Assembly (NCBI GenBank): GCA_019232985.1
Contig: JAFAMW010000014.1
Coordinates: 1-50,932 of the forward strand
DNA length: 50,932 bases
Reading direction: 5' to 3'
From: Roseateles sp.
GTDB lineage: Bacteria > Pseudomonadota > Gammaproteobacteria > Burkholderiales > Burkholderiaceae
The notes beneath the pieces are model-generated. The model saw only the letters and a list, made by a program, of their open reading frames with translations. It made no database searches and had not been told where the DNA came from. Within the stretch, counting starts at the first letter, position 1; the number at the start of each line of letters is the position of its first letter. Below are positions 15,216-23,003 of the stretch, piece by piece. The position numbers and the translations under genes are program-made.

Positions 15216-15635
15216 TCACCAGTTCGTCACGTCGGCGTCCTCGCCCTCGCCGCCCGGACGGCCGTCGCGGCCGTAGGAAACGAGGTCGTAGTCGCCGTGT
15301 TCGCCCGGGGCCTTGTACACATAGTCGTGGTGCCAGGGGTCCTGTGGCACGGCCTTGCTCAGGTAGGGGCCGGCCCAGCGCGTCTCGTCGGCCGGCTTGG
15401 TCGTCAGGGCCGCGAGGCCCTGCTCGGTCGTCGGGTAATGGCCGCAGTCCAGGCGGTACTGGTCAAGCGCCTTCTCGAAGCCGACGATCTGCGCCTTCGC
15501 GGCCTTGACCTCGGACTTGCCGATCTGGCCGAAGAACTTCGGGCCCACGTAGCCCGCGAGCAGACCGATGATGACCATAACGACCAGCAGCTCCAGCAGG
15601 GTGAAGCCGCGAGATGAGGGGCGGGTGGTGGACAT
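15216..15635 (-). CDS. gspG: Major pseudopilin GspG
   Basis: First gene of the secretion operon and the best match to a classical GspG. The 139-residue prepilin has leader MSTTRPSSRG, then FTLLELLVVMVIIGLLAGYVGP with Glu5. The hallmark GspG body follows: AKAQIVGFEKALDQYRLDCGHYPTT, EQGLAALTTKP, GPYLSKAVPQDPW and YGRDGRPGGEGEDADVTNW, the last being the calcium-binding loop. ATG 15635 gives a standard leader; an upstream ATG at 15659 adds eight residues. It should form the pseudopilus. Its promoter probably lies in 15636-15740, but I see no convincing boxes. Confidence 0.93.
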   Translation of the reverse strand: MSTTRPSSRGFTLLELLVVMVIIGLLAGYVGPKFFGQIGKSEVKAAKAQIVGFEKALDQYRLDCGHYPTTEQGLAALTTKPADETRWAGPYLSKAVPQDPWHHDYVYKAPGEHGDYDLVSYGRDGRPGGEGEDADVTNW

Positions 15636-15744
15636 GGCGGGCTCGAAACGGGGTGGCAAACGAGAAGCGCGCTATTCCATCACCGGCTTGTGACAGAAGC
15701 GTTGGGATTGCGGACGTCCCCGAATATTTGCCAAAGGCAATGGA

Positions 15745-15777
15745 AAAGGCCCGTGACGCCAGGCGTCACGGGCCTTT
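15745..15777 (-). terminator. Intrinsic terminator of ssb
   Basis: A perfect 16-bp inverted repeat, AAAGGCCCGTGACGCC and its complement, around a single central base. On the minus strand the stem runs into TTTT, 28 nt after the ssb stop. A small extra inverted repeat TTGCC-AAA-GGCAA lies just beyond at 15728-15740. It separates ssb transcription from the secretion operon that starts at 15635. Confidence 0.85.
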
Positions 15778-15804
15778 ATTGCTAGCGAGCCGGGGGCGTC
15801 GCGG

Positions 15805-16350
15805 TCAGAACGGGATGTCGTCGTCCATATCGTCGAACCCCGTGCTCGACTTCGGCGCGGGCCGCGGCGCGGCGGGTGCGCGCGGTGCCGGGGGGCGCGG
15901 CGCGCGGGCGTTGCCGGTCTCGCCGAAGTCGCCGCCGCCACCACCGGACGGGGCCGACGAGCGCGAGTAGCCGCCGCCACCGCCGCCGCCCATGTCGTCA
16001 CCGCCGCCGCCGCCTTCGCGGCCGCCGAGCAGCTGCATGGTGTCGCAGACGATTTCGGTCGTGTAGTTGTCGCGGCCGTCCTTGTCCTGCCACTTGCGGG
16101 TCTTCAGGCGGCCCTCGATATAGACCGGGCGGCCCTTCTTCAGGTATTCGCCGGCGATCTCGGCCTGGCGGTCGTACAGCACGACGCGGTGCCATTCGGT
16201 TTCTTCCTGGCGCTCGCCGCTGTCGCGGTTCTTCCAGTTGCGCGTGGTCGCCAGGTTCAGGTTGCAGACGGCCGCGCCGCTCGGGGTGTAGCGGACTTCG
16301 GGGTCGCGCCCGAGGTTGCCGATGAGGATGACTTTGTTGACGCTGGCCAT
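15805..16350 (-). CDS. ssb: Single-stranded DNA-binding protein
   Basis: Binds single-stranded DNA at replication forks and recruits repair proteins through its acidic tail. The 181-residue product has the OB fold from [23 protein letters not shown] (shown here only as a marker of the start) through [21 protein letters not shown] and [18 protein letters not shown] long Gly-rich linker (about 112-140) and Pro/Ala segment follow, and the protein ends in the canonical DDDIPF tip. ATG 16350 is the conserved start; an upstream ATG adds 11 non-conserved residues. It has its own terminator. Confidence 0.96.
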   Translation of the reverse strand: MASVNKVILIGNLGRDPEVRYTPSGAAVCNLNLATTRNWKNRDSGERQEETEWHRVVLYDRQAEIAGEYLKKGRPVYIEGRLKTRKWQDKDGRDNYTTEIVCDTMQLLGGREGGGGGDDMGGGGGGGYSRSSAPSGGGGGDFGETGNARAPRPPAPRAPAAPRPAPKSSTGFDDMDDDIPF

Positions 16351-16444
16351 GACGCGCTCGTAACGTTTTTGCGGAAGCGTCAATTATGCCGCCCTGGTCA
16401 ATCCGGGCTCCATCCCGCAAAGTCAGGCGGCGTCAGGAGGAACC

Positions 16445-17305
16445 ATGACCTACCCGCTCCACCTCATCGGCCCGAACGACGTCAGCACGCCCGAGGGCGG
16501 GCTCTACCCATTCGACCTGTTCGCGCACCGCTACCTCGCGCAGGGCGATTCCTGGTTCTCGATCGGCGCGATCCCGCCGACCGCGACGACCAACCTGCTC
16601 CAGCCGCTACAGCTCGCCCAGGCGGCCGTCGCCGTGAACTGCGCGATCCCGGGCCGCGCGCTCGCCCACATGACCGACCGCCTCGGCAACCCGGGCTTCA
16701 TCAAGCTGCTCGATCAATGGACCTGGGACGCGCTGCTGCTCTCGGGCGGCGGCAACGATCTGATCGACGCGGCCCAGGTCGGCCCCGACCAGCCGGCCGC
16801 GCTGCGCCTGCTCGCCACAGCGGCCGAGCGCCCGGCCGACCCCGCGCCCGACGACTGCATCAGCGCCCCCGGCTGGGCCACCTTCGCGGCCCACCTGGGC
16901 CAGGTTTTCGGCGAATTCATGGCGCTGCGCGCGACCGGCCCCAACCAGGCGACGCCGCTCGTGCTGCACGACTACGCGTTCCTGACGCCGCGCTTCGCGC
17001 CGGCCGGCCCGGGCTTCGGCCCCTGGCTCGCGCCCGCGCTGCAGGCCTTCGACGTGCCCGCGCCGCTGTGGAAACCCGTGGCCGACGCGCTGCTCGCGCG
17101 CCTCGGCGCGCTGCTGCACGCGCTCGTCGCCGCGCACCAGGACGGCACGCTGCAGCTCGTCGACAGCCAGACCGTGGCCCTGGTCCAGGCCGACCCGGCG
17201 AGCACCGGCGCCTCGGGCGACTTCGCGAACGAGATCCACCCGGCCGCGAGCGGCTACGCGAGGCTCGCCGCGGCCTGGGCGCCCGTGCTTGACGCCCTGC
17301 CCTGA
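16445..17305 (+). CDS. SGNH/GDSL-type hydrolase
   Basis: A 286-residue predicted esterase/lipase-like enzyme. Block I is QGDSWFSIG with the nucleophile Ser near residue 37, the oxyanion Gly/Asn block is LLSGGGNDLID near 98-108, and the catalytic Asp-His block is replaced by FANEIHPAASGY near 260-271, where His is present but the position two before it is Glu-Ile rather than Asp-x-x-His. No signal peptide is visible, so it is probably cytosolic. ATG 16445 follows a strong AGGAGG site. It is divergent from ssb across 94 nt. Substrate unknown. Confidence 0.72.
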   Translation: MTYPLHLIGPNDVSTPEGGLYPFDLFAHRYLAQGDSWFSIGAIPPTATTNLLQPLQLAQAAVAVNCAIPGRALAHMTDRLGNPGFIKLLDQWTWDALLLSGGGNDLIDAAQVGPDQPAALRLLATAAERPADPAPDDCISAPGWATFAAHLGQVFGEFMALRATGPNQATPLVLHDYAFLTPRFAPAGPGFGPWLAPALQAFDVPAPLWKPVADALLARLGALLHALVAAHQDGTLQLVDSQTVALVQADPASTGASGDFANEIHPAASGYARLAAAWAPVLDALP

Positions 17306-17451
17306 GCCGGCCGCCGGCGCCGCGCCTCCGGAGCGGCCCGGCAAGCGGCCGCGCCATGCCCGGCCGCGGCGAGCGACGCTTCGCCGCCACGTTCCCGCAT
17401 TTGATCGCAGCCGGGCTGCGGCGCCCGTCAGGCCTTCTTAAGATGCGCCGC

Positions 17452-18549
17452 ATGGACCACCCGAACCCGCCGCCCCGGCACCGCCTGCCCCGCATCGGCC
17501 TCGCCTATGCGGGCGCCTGCATGCTGGCCTGGCTGCTCTACGTGCTCGCCGGCACCGAGGTCCAGCGCGGCCTGTGGGAGTGGCGCGAGGCGGTCTACCA
17601 GGCCAGCCTGTCGCTGTGGCCCGCGATGCTGCTCGGCGCGCTCGCCCTGCCCTGGGTGCGCCGGCTCCAGGGCCGCAGCGCCGGCGCGGCCGTCGCGCTG
17701 CACATGCTCGCGGCGCTCGCGTTCGGCGCGCTGTGGCAGGGGCTCGAGTTCGCGGCGTCCTGGGGACTGTTCGGCGTCGACCATGCGCGCGCGATGCTCG
17801 GCCAGACACTGCTGTGGCGCGCGATCTGGGGCGTCGTCGTCTACGCGGCGCTCGCCGCGGCGTTCAGCGCCGTGCTCCAGGCCCAGGCCGCGCGCGCGGC
17901 CCTGCTCAGCGCCGCCCAGGCCGAGGCCGCGCTCGCGCGCGCCGAGCTCGCCGCGATCAGCGGCAAGCTGAACCCGCATTTCCTGTTCAACACGCTGAAC
18001 ACGCTGATCGCGCTGACGCGCCGCGACCCGCAGGCGGCCGAGCAGGGCCTGCTGCGCTTCGCCGGCATGCTGCGTTACGTGCTCGGCACCAGGCGCGAGA
18101 CGACCGAGCGCGTCGCGCTCGCCGACGAGATCGAGTTCGTGCGCGACTACCTCGCGCTCGAGGGCCTGCGCCTGGGCGCGCGCCTGCACGTCGAGTGGCA
18201 GCTCGACCCGGCCACGCTGGCCGACGAGATCCCGCCGCTGACGCTGCAGCCGCTCGTCGAGAACAGCGTCGTGCACGGCGTCGCACCGCGCCTCGCGGGC
18301 GCGCGCATCCGCATCGAGGCGCGCCGCAACGCGCTGAACCAGGGCCTCGACCTCACGATCGCCGACGACGGCCCGGGCTGCGATCCGGCCGAGATCACGC
18401 GCGAGCGCGCCCCCGGCGCGCCCGGCGGCATCGGCCTCGCCGCGCTGCGCCGCCGCTTCGAGCTCGACTTCGACGGCCGCGCGCGCCTGCGCGTGCGCAC
18501 CGCCCGCGGCCAGGGCTTCCAGGTCGACCTTTGGATACCGCAGACATGA
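17452..18549 (+). CDS. LytS-type sensor histidine kinase
   Basis: Membrane kinase of about 365 residues of the His_kinase (LytS/YehU) family. Four or more hydrophobic segments fill residues 14-145, followed by a short coiled coil. The phosphoacceptor motif KLNPHFLFNTLNTLIAL has His176, and the ATPase domain has LQPLVENSVVHG, DDGPG and GIGLAALRRRF. A TAAGAT hexamer ends 7 nt before ATG 17452 and no Shine-Dalgarno is seen, so the message may be leaderless; ATG 17443 is the alternative start but overlaps that hexamer. The stop overlaps the LytTR regulator gene by ATGA. Confidence 0.88.
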   Translation: MDHPNPPPRHRLPRIGLAYAGACMLAWLLYVLAGTEVQRGLWEWREAVYQASLSLWPAMLLGALALPWVRRLQGRSAGAAVALHMLAALAFGALWQGLEFAASWGLFGVDHARAMLGQTLLWRAIWGVVVYAALAAAFSAVLQAQAARAALLSAAQAEAALARAELAAISGKLNPHFLFNTLNTLIALTRRDPQAAEQGLLRFAGMLRYVLGTRRETTERVALADEIEFVRDYLALEGLRLGARLHVEWQLDPATLADEIPPLTLQPLVENSVVHGVAPRLAGARIRIEARRNALNQGLDLTIADDGPGCDPAEITRERAPGAPGGIGLAALRRRFELDFDGRARLRVRTARGQGFQVDLWIPQT

Positions 18550-19283
18550 GCAAGATACGAACCCTGATCGCCGAAGACGAGGCGATCGCCGCCGCGAGCC
18601 TCGCCGACTGGGTGCGCGAGCACCCGCGCCTCGAGCTCGTCGGCGTGTGCGCCGACGGCGCGAGCGCGCTCGCCGCGGCCCGCGCCCGGCAGGCCGAGCT
18701 GCTGCTGTCCGACATCAACATGCCGGGCATGACGGGCCTGCAGCTCGCGCGCGCGCTGAGCGCCGACGAGGCGCGCCCCGCGCTGATCTTCACGACCGCC
18801 TACGACGAGCACGCGCTTGCGGCCTTCGAGCTGCACGCGCTCGACTACCTGCTCAAGCCCTTCTCGCACGAACGCTTCCTCGAAGCCGTCGAGCATGCGC
18901 TCGCGAACCGGCCCGCGCCGAGCGAGGTCGCCGACGCGCTCGCCGCCGACGCGGGGCCGCTCGAGCGCGTGCTCGTGCGCGACCAGGGCAAGATCTTTCC
19001 GCTCCAGGTCGACGCGATCGAGTACCTGCACGCCGACAGCAAGTACACGGCGATCGTGAGCCGCGGCCGCAGCTACCTCGTGCGCCTGCCGATCGCGACC
19101 TTCGAGCAGCGCCTCGACGCCGCGCGCTTCCTGCGCCTGCAGCGCGGCGTGATCGTGAACCTCGACTGCGTCGAGTCGATGACGCCCGACGAGAGCTCGC
19201 AGCTCGTCGTGCTGATGCGCGACGGCACGCGCTTCACGGCGAGCCGCGAGGTGTCCAAGAAACTCCGGGAGCAGTCGATATGA
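18546..19283 (+). CDS. LytTR-family response regulator
   Basis: A 245-residue two-domain regulator. The receiver has acidic residues in LIAEDEA, phospho-acceptor Asp56 in LLSDINMPG, and Thr and Lys in IFTTAYDEH and YLLKPFSHERF. The C-terminal LytTR DNA-binding domain includes FPLQVDAIEYLHADSKYTAIV and FLRLQRGVIVNLDCVESM. It overlaps the kinase gene upstream and the DUF2807 gene downstream, both by ATGA, so the three are probably made in fixed proportion. Such regulators often control the envelope gene beside them; this is inference here. Confidence 0.92.
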   Translation: MSKIRTLIAEDEAIAAASLADWVREHPRLELVGVCADGASALAAARARQAELLLSDINMPGMTGLQLARALSADEARPALIFTTAYDEHALAAFELHALDYLLKPFSHERFLEAVEHALANRPAPSEVADALAADAGPLERVLVRDQGKIFPLQVDAIEYLHADSKYTAIVSRGRSYLVRLPIATFEQRLDAARFLRLQRGVIVNLDCVESMTPDESSQLVVLMRDGTRFTASREVSKKLREQSI

Positions 19284-19996
19284 GAACCGCCGCCTTCACC
19301 ACCACCGCCATTTGCGCCGCCCTGCTGCTCCTCGGCGCCGCGCCGGCCCGCGCCGACGACGCGCGCACCTACGCGCCGGGGCCGTTCGACCGCATCGAGA
19401 TCGACGGCCACGCGCGCGTCACGCTGACGCAGGGCGCGACCGACCAGGTCGTCGTGCACGGCGACGACGCGACGCAGCGCCGCGTCGAGGTCAGCCTCGA
19501 CGGCACGCGGCTGAGCGTTCACACGAGCGAGAACTGGAAGTTCTGGCGCAACGACGCGCTGCACGTCGACGTGCAGATGCGCGAGCCGCGCGCGATCTCG
19601 CTGTCGGGCGCGAGCGACCTGATCGCCCAGGGCCCGCTGCACGCGCAGAGCCTGACGATCGACATCTCGGGCACGGCCAACGTGCGCATGGACGCGATCG
19701 ACGCCGACGCGCTGCGCTTCGACGTCTCGGGCGCCGGCGACGGCCGCCTCGCGGGCCGCGCGGGCGCGCTCGCGATCTCGCTGTCGGGCACCGGCAAGAT
19801 CAAGGCCGAGGATCTCAGGACCAGCTCGGCCAAGGTCTCGATCAGCGGCGCCGGCGGCGCGCGCCTGTGGGTCACCGACGCGCTCGACGTCGACATCTCG
19901 GGCATCGGCAGCGTCGACTACTGGGGTCACCCGGCCAGGCTGCGCCGCGACACCTCGGGGCTCGGCTCGATCAAGGCGCTCGGCGACAAGCACTGA
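19280..19996 (+). CDS. Exported DUF2807 (head GIN domain) protein
   Basis: A 238-residue protein with a signal peptide (AICAALLLLGAAPARA, cleavage near residue 25) and a repetitive beta-helix-like body: repeated motifs of the form ISLSGASDL, IDISGTANV, FDVSGAGDG, ISLSGTGKI, VSISGAGGA and VDISGIGSV about 20 residues apart. This is typical of the GIN/DUF2807 domain, found in periplasmic or surface proteins of unknown function. It is translationally coupled to the LytTR regulator, hinting that it belongs to the stress circuit that pair controls. Confidence 0.83.
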   Translation: MRTAAFTTTAICAALLLLGAAPARADDARTYAPGPFDRIEIDGHARVTLTQGATDQVVVHGDDATQRRVEVSLDGTRLSVHTSENWKFWRNDALHVDVQMREPRAISLSGASDLIAQGPLHAQSLTIDISGTANVRMDAIDADALRFDVSGAGDGRLAGRAGALAISLSGTGKIKAEDLRTSSAKVSISGAGGARLWVTDALDVDISGIGSVDYWGHPARLRRDTSGLGSIKALGDKH

Positions 19997-20020
19997 GCAC
20001 CCGGATCGGGGCCGCCCCGA

Positions 20021-20677
20021 TCAGCCCGGCTGCTTGGTCGTGCGCAGATAGGGCTTGATCGTCTTGAAGCCCGGGAACTTCTCGGCGGCTTCCTCGTTGG
20101 ACACGGCCGGGGTGATGATCACGTCGTCGCCCTGCTGCCAGTTCACCGGCGTCGCGACCTTGTGCTTGGCGGTCAGCTGCATCGAGTCGAGCACGCGCAG
20201 GATCTCGTCGAAGTTGCGGCCCGTCGTCATCGGGTAGGTCAGCATCAGCTTGATCTTCTTGTCGGGGCCGACGATGAAGACCGAGCGCACGGTCGCGTTG
20301 GTCGCCGCGGTGCGGCCTTCCGAACCGCCCGACTCGTCGGCCGGCAGCATGTTGTAGAGCTTCGCGACGGCGAGGTCGGTGTCCCCGATCATCGGGTACT
20401 TGACCTTCGCACCCTGCGTTTCCTCGATGTCGGCGGCCCAGCGCTCGTGGTTGTCCACGGGGTCGATGGACAGGCCGATCAGCTTCGCGCCGCGCTTCGT
20501 GAACTCGGGCTCGATGCGGGCCATGTAGCCGAGCTCGGTCGTGCACACCGGCGTGAAGTCCTTCGGGTGCGAGAACAGGATCGCCCAGCTGTCGCCGATC
20601 CACTCGTGGAAGTCGATCACGCCATGGGTGGTCTGGGCCTTGAAGTTCGGGGCGGTGTCGTTGATGCGAAGGGACAT
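20021..20677 (-). CDS. 1-Cys peroxiredoxin (Prx6 type)
   Basis: Thiol peroxidase of 218 residues reducing hydrogen peroxide and organic peroxides. The peroxidatic motif DFTPVCTTELG carries Cys45, with conserved upstream Thr and downstream Arg in NATVRSVFIVGPD. No second cysteine is present, so it is a 1-Cys enzyme needing an external reductant. The long C-terminal domain (WQQGDDVIITPAVSNEEAAEKFPG) is typical of the Prx6 subfamily. AGGAGG lies 6 nt before ATG 20677, which fixes the start; the frame is open further upstream but uses a GTG without support. An inverted repeat lies upstream at 20759-20778. Confidence 0.93.
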   Translation of the reverse strand: MSLRINDTAPNFKAQTTHGVIDFHEWIGDSWAILFSHPKDFTPVCTTELGYMARIEPEFTKRGAKLIGLSIDPVDNHERWAADIEETQGAKVKYPMIGDTDLAVAKLYNMLPADESGGSEGRTAATNATVRSVFIVGPDKKIKLMLTYPMTTGRNFDEILRVLDSMQLTAKHKVATPVNWQQGDDVIITPAVSNEEAAEKFPGFKTIKPYLRTTKQPG

Positions 20678-20758
20678 GGTCATCCTCCTGGGTTGATGGA
20701 CCCGCGCAGTATCGACCGCGCGGCCGCTGGAAACGCGCGCAGTATCCCCAGCCGCAGC

Positions 20759-20778
20759 ATCGATATTCGCGTATCGAT
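20759..20778. promoter_or_regulatory. Inverted repeat, candidate operator upstream of the peroxiredoxin gene
   Basis: ATCGATA-TTCGCG-TATCGAT is a perfect 7-bp inverted repeat with a 6-bp spacer, 82 bp upstream of the peroxiredoxin start, in the 293-bp intergenic region 20678-20970. Its size and dyad symmetry suit a dimeric regulator. It does not match the OxyR four-site consensus well, so no regulator is named. Confidence 0.35.
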
Positions 20779-20890
20779 AGGCGGTTTCGGCCGGCGGCGT
20801 CGGCGAACTTGACACCTGCGCTGCGCCGCCGCGTTCCGGGCGCTATCCGCCCGTCGGCAGGTCCTTGTTTTTATGGCCAAAGCCTGTTCG

Positions 20891-20906
20891 TGGCATATGA
20901 CTTGCT
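20891..20906 (+). promoter_or_regulatory. Sigma-54-type -24/-12 promoter
   Basis: TGGCATATGACTTGCT matches the consensus TGGCACGNNNNTTGCW at all but two specified positions, with the GG and GC dinucleotides correctly spaced. It lies 64 bp upstream of the PEP-CTERM gene start and points toward it. Sigma-54-dependent control by PrsK/PrsR-type systems is known for PEP-CTERM proteins in other species, which fits; the activator is not in this window. Confidence 0.65.
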
Positions 20907-20970
20907 CGCAGAGAAAGCGACGCAAGCTGTTGTGCGTACTTGCAAAACCCAGCCTTCGTGGAGGTGTCGC

Positions 20971-21711
20971 ATGTTCAACGGACTTCGGCTCGCAGGCCTG
21001 ATCGGTGCCGGCCTGTCCCTTCTTGCCGTCGCAGGCCCGGCCCGGGCCGACACCACGGCCTAATGGACCGTCTGGACCGCGGCCAACCCGGGCCAGGGCA
21101 CGGCGACGGGCGTGATCACGCTGCCCGACAGCTCGACCGTCACGGTGACCTTCGCCGCGATCAACAGCGACGGCTCGCCGGGCAACTTCCTCGGCGCCTA
21201 TACCGCCAGCAATCCCGAGTGGACGGGCTGGAGCGACTTCCAGAGCGACTACCTGAGCGCGCAGGTCAACACGATCCCGGGCGACACGATGCTGCAGCTC
21301 GTCGGCGGCCAGAACGAGACCTACGAGGTCACGCTGAGCGCGCCCATCGTCGGCCCGCTGATGGACATCGTGAGCCTGGGCGCCGCGGGCACCAATACCC
21401 AGTACGACTTCAACGCGCCGTTCACGATCCTGAGCCAGGGCCAGGACTACTGGGGCGGCTGCGCGACCTGCCTGACCCAGTCCGGCAACGACCTGATCGG
21501 CAACGAAGGCAGCGGCACGATCCAGTTCAACGGCACCTACTCGAGCTTCGACTGGACCGTGCCGGTCGGCGAGAACTGGCACGGCTTCACCTTCGGCATC
21601 GAGACGACCCAGGCGCTGCTGCAGCAGCAGAACAGCGTGCCCGAGCCCGGCGGCGCGCTGCTCGTCGGCATCGCGCTCGGCGGACTGGCCGCGGCGCGGC
21701 GGCGGCGCTGA
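20971..21711 (+). pseudogene. PEP-CTERM sorting-domain protein interrupted by a TAA codon
   Basis: The frame begins after a GGAGGTG ribosome site with a clear signal peptide (MFNGLRLAGLIGAGLSLLAV, cut after ARA). Codon 31 at 21061-21063 is TAA; the same frame then stays open for 215 codons. The downstream part is a typical exported beta-rich protein ending in the exosortase sorting signal: VPEPGGALLVGIALGGLAAA followed by RRRR. A single change (for example TAC to TAA) would explain the break. The downstream piece could start only at GTG 21112, without a signal peptide, so the product would not be sorted. A sequencing error is the other explanation. The exosortase itself is not in this window. 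Confidence 0.8.
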
Positions 21712-21766
21712 GCATGCGGCTACGGCGCGCAGCGGCTTCCGTGCCGGCGCTCGCTAACATGGCCGG

Positions 21767-22942
21767 GTGAATCTCCGCCCCGCCAGCCGCGCCCTGCGCG
21801 TCCAGTTCTTCGTCTCCGGCCTGCTGTTCGCGACCTGGGGCGTCCATGTACCGACGGTCGCGCGGCATTACGGCCTCGACGAGCGCGGCCTCGCGCTCGC
21901 GATGCTCGCGGCCGGCGTCGGCTCGCTCGCCGCTTTAAGCCAGGCCGGCCGCGTCGTCGCGCGCTGGGGCCCGGCCGGCGTCGCGCGCGCGACCGGGCTG
22001 ATCTGCTGCGTCGCGATCGCGAGCCTCGTCGCGAGCACGCACCTCGCCGCACTGCTTGCGCTGATGCTCGCGTTCGGCGTCTGCGCGAGCCTGTTCGACG
22101 TCTCGATCAACGCCGAGGCGAGCGAGGTCGAGCGCCGCGGCGGCGGCCACGTGATGAGCGGCTTCCACGCGATGTTCAGCCTCGGCGGCATGTGCGGCGC
22201 GGGCCTCGGCAGCGCCGCCCAGGCGCTCGGCGTCGATGCCCAGCAGCACCTGCTGCTTGCCGCGGCGCTCGGCGCGCCGGCCGTGCTCGCCGCCTGCGCG
22301 TTCATGCTGCCGATGAAGCCGCCCGAGCCCGGCGCGCGCGAGCCGCTGAGCCTGCCGCACGGCGCGCTCGCGCTGATCGGCCTGCTCGCGGCGCTGGGCC
22401 TGCTCAGCGAAGGCGCGATGTACGACTGGAGCGTGCTCTACATGAAGCAGGAGCGTGCGAGCGACGCCGCGACGGCAGCGCTCGCCTACGCGGCGTTCAG
22501 CGCCGCGATGGCGCTCGGCCGCTTCGGCGGCGACCGGGTCCGCGCGCGCTGGGCGCCCGTGACGCTGCTGCGCGCGAGCGGCGCGCTCGCCGCGGCCGGC
22601 ATGGCCGCGGCGCTGCTGCTGCCCTGGGCGCCGGCCGTGCTCGTCGCGTTCGGCGCCGTCGGGCTCAGCCTCGCCAACGTCGTGCCCGTGCTGTTCAGCG
22701 CCGCGTCGCGCCAGCCCGGCGTCGCGCCCGCGCACGGCATCGCGGCCGTGACCTCGGTCGGCTACCTCGGCATGATGGCCGGGCCGCCGCTGATCGGCGT
22801 CGTCGCGCACGCGACCTCGCTCGGCACCGGCCTCGTCGCCGTCGCGGTGTTCGCGGCGGCGATGGCGCTCGCGGCGCAGCGCGCGCTCGCGCCGCGGGGC
22901 CGCGCGACGGAACCTGCCGCCGGCGCCGCCGACGCCCCATAG
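21767..22942 (+). CDS. MFS transporter, YbjJ-like
   Basis: Inner-membrane facilitator of 391 residues with about 12 membrane segments. The N-terminus [21 protein letters not shown] and the TM4 region [22 protein letters not shown] with [17 protein letters not shown] resemble the YbjJ/fucose-permease-like branch. The start is a GTG at 21767; TAACAT ends 6 nt before it and there is no Shine-Dalgarno, so a leaderless message is possible. Substrate unknown. Confidence 0.8.
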   Translation: MNLRPASRALRVQFFVSGLLFATWGVHVPTVARHYGLDERGLALAMLAAGVGSLAALSQAGRVVARWGPAGVARATGLICCVAIASLVASTHLAALLALMLAFGVCASLFDVSINAEASEVERRGGGHVMSGFHAMFSLGGMCGAGLGSAAQALGVDAQQHLLLAAALGAPAVLAACAFMLPMKPPEPGAREPLSLPHGALALIGLLAALGLLSEGAMYDWSVLYMKQERASDAATAALAYAAFSAAMALGRFGGDRVRARWAPVTLLRASGALAAAGMAAALLLPWAPAVLVAFGAVGLSLANVVPVLFSAASRQPGVAPAHGIAAVTSVGYLGMMAGPPLIGVVAHATSLGTGLVAVAVFAAAMALAAQRALAPRGRATEPAAGAADAP

Positions 22943-23003
22943 CAGGCCCGCCCTGATCCCGCGCAGGGCGCTTCCCGACTTGTGCCCGACAATCGCGGGT
23001 TCC

